The notes beneath the pieces were generated by a model. It saw nothing but the letters and a program-made list of their open reading frames with translations, ran no database searches and was not told the DNA's origin. Source: Oscillospiraceae bacterium (GTDB taxonomy: Bacteria; Bacillota; Clostridia; Oscillospirales; Acutalibacteraceae). From it: 64,000 bases of DNA. This document shows positions 16,950 to 27,200 of the stretch, in pieces. The first letter of the stretch is position 1, and every line of letters begins with the position of its first letter. The position numbers and the translations under genes were made by a program. Location: assembly GCA_015066595.1 (NCBI GenBank), contig SVNZ01000001.1:248001-312000 (forward strand). The letters run 5' to 3'.

Positions 16950-19900
16950 TCACTTAGCTTTGATGCTCTTAACCTTACTCCAACCGCCATACACAACTTT
17001 TCCATCAACCTTCTTGTACGCTCTTACTTTAAAATAATAAGTCCTTCCGCTAACAAGTGAAGATTTGGAGCCTTTTAGTACATCGGCAGAATAAGATTTA
17101 ACTTTTTTGAATCCACTTGAAGAGCTCGTAGAATAATAAAGCTGATATCCACTTTCACCGCTAACATTACTCCACTGAGCTGAAACTTTACCCTTTGTGC
17201 TGGAAGAAGACACTTTTAGTGTAGGAGTTTTAGGTTTTGTTGCTGTTGCGAATACAGATGAATAGCTACCCCAAATTACTCCGTCATCCTTTGTGTAAGC
17301 TCTTAATTTAAATTTATAAGTTGTACCGGCTTTAAGCTTTGAATTCTTGTAGCTTGTACCGCTTGTAACAGATGCAATATGTTCATATTTGTTGGTACTT
17401 GAGTTTAATTTATAAATTCTATACCCGGTTGCACCGGTTACCTTGTTCCATTTAAGAGTTACAGTTGATGTAGTCTGGCTAGCAGTAATTTCGCTAGTCA
17501 CTCTAGGTTTGATAGTAAAATACAGCCTTTTCGTTCCGCTATAATCGCCTCTGAATGTAATTTTAACAGTATATCTGCCAGGAAGGGTACGTCCACTTTC
17601 ATATGATACTAAGTAGTCTATCCCCTCGCTCAGCGTGTTTCCAGCACTATCCTTAACTTTAACAGTAGGTTTTTTAGCCTTTTTATCATAAGTATAAGAA
17701 GATGTAGAAAGAGTAAACTCTGTAGGCTTATAGATTGTTTCAGAATTCTTGATATCCCCACATACTGAGCACTCTGTTAATTTTATACCATCAGTCTCAA
17801 GCGTTGCATCAGTAGAAGTGCTCGAATAAGAATGGACCACATCATTCAACTTTATAGTAAACTGGCTTGCAACAGAACCATAGCACTCTTTTTCAACAGA
17901 ATAATAACGTACAGTTAGTGTATTACCGTTATCAGAAAAATAGAACATAGCCACCATTGCAGTAGAGCCAATATTAAGATCAACATACTGAGCATCAATG
18001 AGCATTTGAGTAACAGTGTTACCATGTATTCCTTCATCTTGACGATAAACAATATGTTGCCACGGATCGTGTCCTGATAGTACCATAAGTACATTTTCGT
18101 GCTGGGAGAAGGATTTTTTCCACATATCATCACCGTTATGAGCATCGACATATCCTTTATAATATGTTGGTGGATAACAGTCTCCACTATCTAAAGTAGT
18201 TCCATCACGATACAAATAAGCATGAGTAGTTATTATCACCTTATGATCCGGGTGAGCTTTTATAACGTCGTTTGCCCATTTAAGAACAGCTCCACTTGGT
18301 GCAAAGTCAAGCGTCATTATCATATAGTCTATACCTTTAATATTAAAGTAACGATATGAATTTGTTAAATCCCCGTCTGTCATAACACCGTCCACAGTGT
18401 TTTCATAGTAACCGTTATGGAAATACTTATTAAAATCTTCCAGATTATCGTGATTACCGCGACTCAAAGAATATGGAATCTTACCATCTAATTTACTTAT
18501 ATAACTTGTTGCATCTTCCCACTCTTTTTGTGTACTCTCATCAGTTATATCTCCAAGTCCGATTACATACTCTATTTTTTGTGAGTCTTTATTTGCAACG
18601 ATCCAATCGTAAAGTTTCTCCATAGCTTCAGGGTCATTCTCACACATAGTCTGAGTGTCGCCAACAACAGCAAAAGAATAGTCGTAATTTGTAACAGGCA
18701 CGACATCATCGGCATTCTGCCATAAAAAAGTATGTTCAAGATTGTTACCATTACCAGACAAATCCTTAATCATACATTCCTGACATAGGCTCAGATCATA
18801 AGCTGCTAATAAGTTTTTGTCAACAGTATCAATGCCCTCAGAATAATCAGCAGCAATTTCATTACTAGTTCTAACATCAGACCACACTGCTATTGATTCA
18901 ATGTTGCCCGTAAAGTAAGTAGCATTGCCTCCTCTATAATCACCACCAATAACAGGTTTGTGCTTTTCTTCAAATGACGAAATCGATTCAACTCCAGTAA
19001 TAGTTTGTGCCAATTTGCCATTTACATAGCAATGCATTTTCTTATTAGGAAAATCCATAACAATACTTAGATGAACCTTGTCACCGGTAGCAACATTCAC
19101 TTTATTAAAAACATACACACTCTGCTTTGAGTAGTCAGCAACATTTCTAATAGCCACTCGTGGTTGACCAGATTTATTAAGCGAGAATACCAGTGCAGGA
19201 TCAAAGTTACCATCACTACCAAATAAAGTAGTAGTACCTGTTAAAGAATCTGCATCAACAGTAAATGTCGACTCAAAAGTCAAAGGTGTGGTTTTAAGTT
19301 TTTTGCTCAAGCTGTATTGCTCATCAGTATTGAATGTAAGACCTTGAAATTTTTCTGCACATTCCAAGCAATCAACTACTGTCAGATTAACATTAGCTTT
19401 TGTATCACCATCAGTTACGCTAATTGTAGTTTTTCCCTGCTTTAATGTAGTTATTTTACCACTTTTAATAGTAGCAATATCTGTATTACTCGAGGTCCAT
19501 TTTAGCGTGCTGTTTCCTGAATACTTTATATCTAACTTATAGGTTTGTCCAGCCTCTAAAATCAGATTAGAAGGAGATACCATCAAGCTGTTATTGATCA
19601 TACCATCAGAGTATTTTTCTGCAAATATTTCGTAGAAATCGCCACCGGTTTTTTCGGTTTCATTGATCACCAACAGTGAATTAGTACGATAACTGAAAGC
19701 AATCGGATAGAAATTGCAAGATGTCATCAAAGATACATTATGTCGCTCATCATTTTCCTCATAGCTCATCAATATATCTTTAGAATGAATATTAGAACCA
19801 TCATTGATGCTACGATAGCCAAGATGTCTGCCAAGCGCTAATTTTTGAATGCCATCAGTATCAAAATCAGTTACCCGAATTGCAAACTTATTCATCGGAT

Positions 19901-21269
19901 TTGGATTTTCGCTATATGACTTTTCAAGTATTTTTGACATAGTTGTACCGATATAGCTTTTACCGTATCCGTATTCGTTCCAAATAAATTCAATATAATC
20001 GCTAGATGACGGTAACTTGTTCACATACTTACAAATCGGATTCATCTCAGTATCCCATGTATCGACGCTACCGCCAAAAGGAGTAAAATACATTTCGAAC
20101 ACAGGGTCGTTTTCTGTTCCTAGATAAATAATCTGTTTATCTGATGGAATCTCATCACCCCTACCGCTTTTGATTAGCGATGCTTGTTCATCGTTCATCT
20201 CATTAACAAGCTTGCGTAGCTCAAACATTTCTTCCTGACCTCTGTACTCATACATCAACTTCATATAGTTGTAAGTTACACGATACAGTTCATCATGGTC
20301 AGAAATGATAACGCCGGACTGGGAACTATTGTTACCATTGCAGCCGATATAGTTGTTCTCGTCGAGATTAGCACTAGAAACAAATACTGTAGAAGTGTGC
20401 TCAGTACCATCTGTAGCTAAATAGTGTGAAACAGTCGCACTCTTAACATGCTGCATATCAGATGTTTTGTCTTCGACGGTCCAATCCACCATAGTAAAGT
20501 TCATGAAATCAGAAACTTTCTTGCCAGCAGCATAAGTGTCGTAGCAAGCGCTATCAAGAGCTTGATTAAAGTAAGTTGAACAACTCAGATTTTTTCTGCT
20601 CTCTAGTTTCTTTGTTTTAGGATTATATTGCTTAACAGCATAAGAATTGAGTTGGTTAATCATAGTAACTTCGATACCCATTCTTGCAGCTTCTGTAAGC
20701 ATAAACGAAATACGAACAAAGCCATGCTCGTCATAATTAGTACCATACAACGAACGCATATAACCGTAATACTTACTCTGTGGAAGCACACACACAGCAG
20801 CTGTAACAGATGTTCTATATGACGAGAAAGTAATCTTCACGTCCTCCTGTGGATGCGCGCGCTTGTACTGAATGCACTGGTAAATAAGCAAACCCATACC
20901 GTTGTTAGGGTCACTAAGTGATTCATTATGAACTCTATAGAAAGCTTCAGCTGTAACTACTTTTCCGTTAATATTCGCATAGCTTGTAGATCCCAAGCCC
21001 TGAAAGTTTTCAGGATTGTTTGCTAAAGGTAGCTTGTCATAATAAGGGCTGATTGAATTCTTATTGTTTGTCTTAATATTCTTTTCAATTTCAGGCAGAA
21101 CGACATCAAAAAATGGCTTTTCCTGATTTATAGGTTCTAGATAATAGTTAGAAACGAAGGGATCCGTCTCGCTGGGCGCAACGCTTTTTGCCTGTGCAAA
21201 AACTAAGCTCTCACACAGAAGTATTACACACATCAAAACGCATAGTACTGTAACGCTAATTTTTTTCAT
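16950..21269 (-). CDS. secreted multidomain protein: PLD-like, Ig-like, ConA-like, calcineurin-like phosphoesterase, FN3
   Basis: A 1439-residue exported protein with a signal peptide (about 1-28). Residues about 100-550 resemble a duplicated phospholipase-D fold: HVK at 274-276 with SSANLD at 298-303, and a second HSK at 495-497 with a matching downstream TSCN. A bacterial Ig-like (BIG2) domain follows (about 563-634), then a concanavalin-A-like/LamG domain (about 640-825). A calcineurin-like metallophosphoesterase spans about 863-1100 with GDTQ, GLGD907, RGNHD (937-941), THAY and SGHD (1064-1068). A CxxC segment, a beta domain and two fibronectin III domains complete it. All phosphoesterase metal ligands look intact. 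There is no dockerin or sorting signal. It lies 20 bases after the giant surface protein gene, in the same operon. Substrate is unknown, with phosphodiesters the likely class. Confidence 0.85.
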   Translation of the reverse strand: MKKISVTVLCVLMCVILLCESLVFAQAKSVAPSETDPFVSNYYLEPINQEKPFFDVVLPEIEKNIKTNNKNSISPYYDKLPLANNPENFQGLGSTSYANINGKVVTAEAFYRVHNESLSDPNNGMGLLIYQCIQYKRAHPQEDVKITFSSYRTSVTAAVCVLPQSKYYGYMRSLYGTNYDEHGFVRISFMLTEAARMGIEVTMINQLNSYAVKQYNPKTKKLESRKNLSCSTYFNQALDSACYDTYAAGKKVSDFMNFTMVDWTVEDKTSDMQHVKSATVSHYLATDGTEHTSTVFVSSANLDENNYIGCNGNNSSQSGVIISDHDELYRVTYNYMKLMYEYRGQEEMFELRKLVNEMNDEQASLIKSGRGDEIPSDKQIIYLGTENDPVFEMYFTPFGGSVDTWDTEMNPICKYVNKLPSSSDYIEFIWNEYGYGKSYIGTTMSKILEKSYSENPNPMNKFAIRVTDFDTDGIQKLALGRHLGYRSINDGSNIHSKDILMSYEENDERHNVSLMTSCNFYPIAFSYRTNSLLVINETEKTGGDFYEIFAEKYSDGMINNSLMVSPSNLILEAGQTYKLDIKYSGNSTLKWTSSNTDIATIKSGKITTLKQGKTTISVTDGDTKANVNLTVVDCLECAEKFQGLTFNTDEQYSLSKKLKTTPLTFESTFTVDADSLTGTTTLFGSDGNFDPALVFSLNKSGQPRVAIRNVADYSKQSVYVFNKVNVATGDKVHLSIVMDFPNKKMHCYVNGKLAQTITGVESISSFEEKHKPVIGGDYRGGNATYFTGNIESIAVWSDVRTSNEIAADYSEGIDTVDKNLLAAYDLSLCQECMIKDLSGNGNNLEHTFLWQNADDVVPVTNYDYSFAVVGDTQTMCENDPEAMEKLYDWIVANKDSQKIEYVIGLGDITDESTQKEWEDATSYISKLDGKIPYSLSRGNHDNLEDFNKYFHNGYYENTVDGVMTDGDLTNSYRYFNIKGIDYMIMTLDFAPSGAVLKWANDVIKAHPDHKVIITTHAYLYRDGTTLDSGDCYPPTYYKGYVDAHNGDDMWKKSFSQHENVLMVLSGHDPWQHIVYRQDEGIHGNTVTQMLIDAQYVDLNIGSTAMVAMFYFSDNGNTLTVRYYSVEKECYGSVASQFTIKLNDVVHSYSSTSTDATLETDGIKLTECSVCGDIKNSETIYKPTEFTLSTSSYTYDKKAKKPTVKVKDSAGNTLSEGIDYLVSYESGRTLPGRYTVKITFRGDYSGTKRLYFTIKPRVTSEITASQTTSTVTLKWNKVTGATGYRIYKLNSSTNKYEHIASVTSGTSYKNSKLKAGTTYKFKLRAYTKDDGVIWGSYSSVFATATKPKTPTLKVSSSSTKGKVSAQWSNVSGESGYQLYYSTSSSSGFKKVKSYSADVLKGSKSSLVSGRTYYFKVRAYKKVDGKVVYGGWSKVKSIKAK

Positions 21270-21289
21270 GATATGTCACCCCTTTATCA

Positions 21290-24200
21290 TTAAGGCAATG
21301 TAGTCAAATCAAAAACAACATTTGTTCTGTTGCCTTTAACTTCACTATACCAAGCAGCAGTGCTGTTATGAGTGGTGTAAATCTTTGGCGGATTAGTATA
21401 TGCATTATTATACAGATAAATAAAATTACCGTTTTTAGAAGTATTTTCGCCTATAGTCACTGTTCCATCTAAATACAATCTCGAGTAGTTTGAAGTGACA
21501 TAAATTACACCACCATTATCTGAAGATATATTCATTGTCGCTGTAATGCCATCAACAAGTACACAACTATTAGTACGGATCTCAATAGCTCCACCAGTTG
21601 TTTTCGCAGTGTTACCTGTGAATGTACAGTTAGAGAATATAATTTTCAGTTGTGTTGGATCAGTTGCGCTTGCGCAATTACCGTTTTGAATTTCAACTGC
21701 ACCGCCACCTGCACCTAATGACGCATTATCACTGAAATCACAGTTTGTAGCACTAATCATTAAGTTAGGACTGGAAGTGTCTGTAGAAATCGCTCCACCT
21801 TTTGCAGAAGCAACATTATTTTTCAGCGTAACATTTGTCAACGAAAGGTTTGTTGTCGCGGTACCCTCGGTAGTCGAATCTAAAACTAATATAGCACCAC
21901 CGTCACCACCAGATGAAGTGTTACCTTCTAAAGTCGCATCAGTGATTATCGCCGATGCTCCTTTATCCAGATAAATCGCACCTGCAGATTTAGATGTATT
22001 ATTATTAAATATAGAGTTATCAGATATATTGATAGTACCGGTACCATTAGCATAAACAGCTCCGCCGAACTCAGTTGCTGAGTTGTCAATTAACTGAGAA
22101 TTTAAAATATAGATATTAGCAGCACTGTTAGTGTTCATAGCACCACCATACTTAGCGGTGTTGTTGCTAATATATGTATTGCTAACAGTCAACGAACCGC
22201 TGGAACGGTGATCAATAGCACCGCCATAATTCCACGCTGTGTTGCTATTAAGATTTGAGTTTTCAACTGAAATCGCTACAGTGCCACTACTATAAATAAC
22301 ACCACCGTTGTTATTCACGTTACCACTTGCAGTAAGTCTGTTGATATCTAAAGTGCCACCGTTAGTGATATACACTACACCGCTACCGTTAGCTGTAGCA
22401 ATATTATTTGTAACACTAACATCAGTAAGCTCGTAAGTTCCGCCATCCCTGAAGTAAACCGCTACACCTGTAACACCGGTATTGTTCACAAATTGGCAGT
22501 TGTTATCAATAACAACTGACGCTCCACGGGCTGTAACAGCACCGCCATAATATCCGGTCGAGTTACCGTTCATTATAACACCAGATAATTGTAATGTATT
22601 GTTGTTGCTATAGATAGCACCACCACACAAATCAGTAGTTGTGCCACTCGCAGAGTTACTATTCAGTTGTGTGCCAGTTAAATAAACTTCACAACCTGTT
22701 CTTGAGCTTATAGCGCCACCTGCTTGTGCACAGTTGTCTTCAAACAATCCGCTATTCATTGTCATTATTGCAGGAGTTGTGGAACCATCATCATTATTTG
22801 CATACGTTACGTAAACTGCTCCACCGTGGTTTGCGGCAGTATTCTCAGTGAATTCAGAATTACCTGCAGCATTTAATGCACCACCAACAACGTCTATAGC
22901 ACCACCATTATTAGCATTGTTCAAACTAAACAGTGAGTCGTTTAAAGTCACGCTAGCCAGATAAGCGTAAACTGCACCACCGTTGCTTGTAGATGTATTC
23001 TCAGTGAGTGTGGTGTTTTTGAGTTCAATGTTTCCGCCATTTGCGTTTATAGCGCCACCTGACTTAGTTGCATTATTATTCTTTAATGTGTATTGATCAA
23101 AAATTATATTACCGTTAGTAGAGTAAACAGCACCACCATTATTAGCAATGTTGTTAGACATTTCTCCGTTAATAAACTCAACAGTTGCACTATCAGAATA
23201 TATTACACCACCTGAAGTAGCAGTGTTGTTAGTAAAAGTACTGTTTTCAGCGCTGATTCGGGTATTAGGATTGCTAGTATAGAAAACTCCACCGTTATTA
23301 GCCTTGTTGTTAGAAGCAGTAACATTAGTCATATACATAGTGCCATTGTTCATATAAACGACACCGTTTCCATTAGAAACATTATCAACAATATCCGTAT
23401 CAGTCACTGTAACTATAGATGATCCTTTGAAGAAGAGAGCCGCACCTGTAGCACCTATAGAATTCTTAACAGTACATTTGTTGATATCTACTTTAGTATT
23501 GCTAGTTAAAATTGCACCACCATAATAATCGGTTTCATTAGCATCTATAATTGTATCAATTATATCAAGACTACCGCCAGAAATATTAACAGCGCCACCA
23601 CCCATAGAGTTGTTGTAGTCATTATTGTCGTAAGTAGATATATTTCTGCTAAGTTCAACATTACTAAGAGAAATGTCAGAACCGGTTAAAGAATAGATGG
23701 CACCGCCTGAAGCTGCTTCGTTGTGTATAAATGTGCTGTCAACCACTGTAACAGTGGACTTAACGGTATCAACAGCTCCACCAAAGCCAGAAGATTTGTT
23801 GTTACTAAAAGTAACATTGTTTAGATTCAGGCTACCATAACCAACATAAATAGCGCCACCACCTTCACCGTCACCTTCATCTTTATCTGCATAACCCGTA
23901 ACAGAATTATTAGTAAACGAAGTGCCATCAAAAGTAGCTTCACAGCCTGTACGAACACTTACTGCGCCACCACCCATAGCTTTGTTGTTCTCAAAAATAC
24001 CGTGGGTCATATCCAGACTACCATTGATATTTTCGGCTCCTTCTTCTCCTTTGATGTATGTAACATAAACAGCGCCACCGTGATTCTCAGCAGCGTTACC
24101 AATAAATTTAATGTTGCCGGCAGTAGTCAACTTAGCACCGGACAAGGTGATAGCACCACCGTGACCATTGCCACCATTACTATCCATCTCGGACACATTA

Positions 24201-27200
24201 TCAGTAAATGTTACATCTGCAAGTTCAAGGTTACCTTCTTTATTATAAATAGCACCAGCATTGTTTGCTGTATTTTTGCTGAATGCAAAATCATTAAGTT
24301 TCACAGTAGCATTAGCCATATAAATAACGCCACCGTTCTTTGCAAAATTTTCACTCCAAGTGCAATTTTCAAGAGTAACCTGTGTACTAGCTCCGCTAGT
24401 ATAAATAACACCGCCGCTCCCTGCTTTGTTGCCTGATGCAGTAATATTGTTCATATTAAGCTTACCGCCATTGATATAAACAACACCGTTACTCTTTGCG
24501 GTATTATTAGAAATGGTCATATCATCTATAGTAACATTACAGGACTCGCGGAAGTAAAGTGCTCCACCGGTAGTACCTGTAGAATTTGTAGCTGAAGAAT
24601 CACCACTAATCTTAACAGTAGCTTTTCTGCCATGAATTGCAGCACCATAATAGCCTGAGCTGTTATTATCCATCATCACATCTGTAACAGTAAGGCTACC
24701 GCCAGTAATGTTCACAGCACCACCACCAATAGTACCATCAGAAGAAGTAGCAGTGGATTTATTCTTATTCATTACTGTTCCTTCCATAGTAACAGTACTA
24801 TTAGATGTAGCATTAAACACACCGCCAGATGCCGCGCTGTTATTCTCGTAGATACCGTTTACTACGTTCACTGTAGAGCCAACAGAGTTCACAACGCCAC
24901 CATAACCAACAGAATTATTGCCTGAGGCATTGACATTATTTAATGTGAGATCACCAAAGCCAACATAAATTGCACCGCCACCATATGCATCATATCCATC
25001 AGCAGTAACGCTATTTCCTTTTAATAGTGTATTGTTCATAACAGCTTCACAAGCGGAACGTATGCTCACTGCACCACCAGCTTGTGCGGTGTTGTTTTCA
25101 AAAGCAACATCTGTAGCTGTCAGTTTTGAACCATCTTTGCTACCGTCTGCATTAGTCTTATATGTCAGATAGATTGCACCAGCATGGTTACCAGCACTAT
25201 TGCCTGAGAATTCACAGGTAGAATCAATATTTAAATCGCAATCTCCCTGATAGATACCACCTGCGTTGTTATCAGCAGAATTGTTATAAAAATCAACATT
25301 ATCAAGAGTCACGGTTGAACCGGATATATAAACAGCGCCACCGTTACCACCGCTATTGTTAGTGCTAAAATTAGCACTATTGCCATCAAACACAAGATTT
25401 GTCATATTTATATAAGAATCAGATGAAGTATATATCGCACCACCGGAGACTGCAGAGTTTTCAATGAAAGTACAATCCGGTAATTCAACGTTAGAACTAC
25501 TTTGAACAGCAAGAGCGCCTGCGCTATTTGCTGCTTTGTTCTGAGTAAAGTTACATCCATCTATAGTTGCATCACTGTTTCTGGTTACATAGATAGCACC
25601 ACCGTTACCAGGGTTGCTTGTGTTTGCATAAGCCTGATTGTTATTGAAATCACTATCAGTAATATTTGCATAAGTACCGATATTACCAACACTTGAATCA
25701 GCACTAAGGACTATCGCTCCACCTAAGCTACCTTGGTTGCTGTCAAATTCACAGTCAGTAACTGTGAGATGTCTACGTTCAAATTCAGCTTTTGCATAAT
25801 GATGATAAATAGCACCACCACTGTACTCACATTTGTTTCCACTAAAGCTTGCGTCGCTGATTGTCAAAGATCCTGCAGTATAGATAGCACCACCACTGGA
25901 ATCTGTTCGATTGTTCTCAAATCTAGTGTTTCCATAAATGATAATTGGGCTACTAGTATTTGAATAAAGTGCACCACCAGCTTTGATAGAGTGGTTGCCG
26001 CTGAAGACCATATCATCTCCTTCATCATCTGAGCCAATAAAAGTATCAGCATTTAAAGAAGATGAAGTTGAAAGACCGCCGCCATAAGTGTGTGTCAGGT
26101 TATCTGATACTTCACCTGCAAACAAATAAGCAAATCTTCCGTTATAAATACCGCCACCACGCAGTGATTCGTTGTTTGCTACAGTACCACCATACATTTT
26201 GAGGGTACCATAGTTAAATATAGCACCACCACAACCAGCGATTTCCTTTGACTGTACAGTGCCATCCTCATTGGTAACAGTAGTATATTCAGTAGCAACA
26301 CTGTTATTTTCAAGAACGCCACCATACATATTTACAGTACCGTTCATATTCAAAACAGCAGCACCACCTGCACGTTCAATAGAATCAAGTCCGATAAAAG
26401 TGATACATTTTAGTGCTCTGTCGTTGCCAATTTTATTATTATTAGCAATTTTAACGTTGTCAAAAATATTGAGTATTGAGCTTTCAGATACGAAAACTGC
26501 ACTACCAACAACATCGACATTCGTTTTGTCCATATTACCGTCAATAGTTAGCATACCTTCACTACCGCCAAGACTAAGTATGCCTTTTCGGCCTAGTAAT
26601 ATTGAACTCTTACCGCTTCTATCAAAACCTACTACAAAAATATCTCCATCATAGTCAGAGTCACGTTTTAACGTATAGTTGCCATCAGCATAGATAGTTG
26701 TTTCATACGAAATATAAATAGGCTGATTTATGATAATGTCTGATGTAATAACAATAGTATCAACACCTGCATCAGTACGCTGAATCAGTTCCTTTAATGT
26801 ATTTGTGCCCTCAATATCCCACTGAGCAAAAATTTCTACATCATCGTTAATAACACCACTTCTGCCGAAATCGTCACCATTAGAATCCTTCCAGCCTTTG
26901 AAGGTGTAACCTATTTTAGAGGGATCAGATAAGTTGTAAATACCGTTTTTGCCTACACCATAAGAATAACTTTCGCCATCGCCTGTATTAACAGTAATAT
27001 AACACACAGGTTTTAATTTATCTGTAGCACGGTCGATATAATAAGTACACATTGAGCAAGTTTGACGCTCGATTCCCTCTGTGTAAACGGTCGCTTCTTT
27101 ATATTTGACCCATTCGCCCATATTGTGATCAATCTTATCAATAGTTTCAACACGCTTTTTTGAACACTGTTCGCAAGTATAAACTTTTTCACCAAGTGCG

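Noticed and set aside
16757-17008. Short minus-strand frame between amy2 and the phosphoesterase gene.
   Set aside because: It overlaps the end of the larger gene in another frame, spans its terminator and the amy2 upstream element, and has no SD.
24002-24436. Long plus-strand open frames across the giant gene, such as this one.
   Set aside because: They are antisense shadows of the repetitive beta-helix gene, with Ser/Thr/Ile-rich composition, no SD and no family resemblance.
21430-26350. Regular short repeats that could suggest a CRISPR array.
   Set aside because: The repeats are in frame, degenerate and encode GGAIY rungs of a secreted protein. There are no unique spacers and no cas genes.
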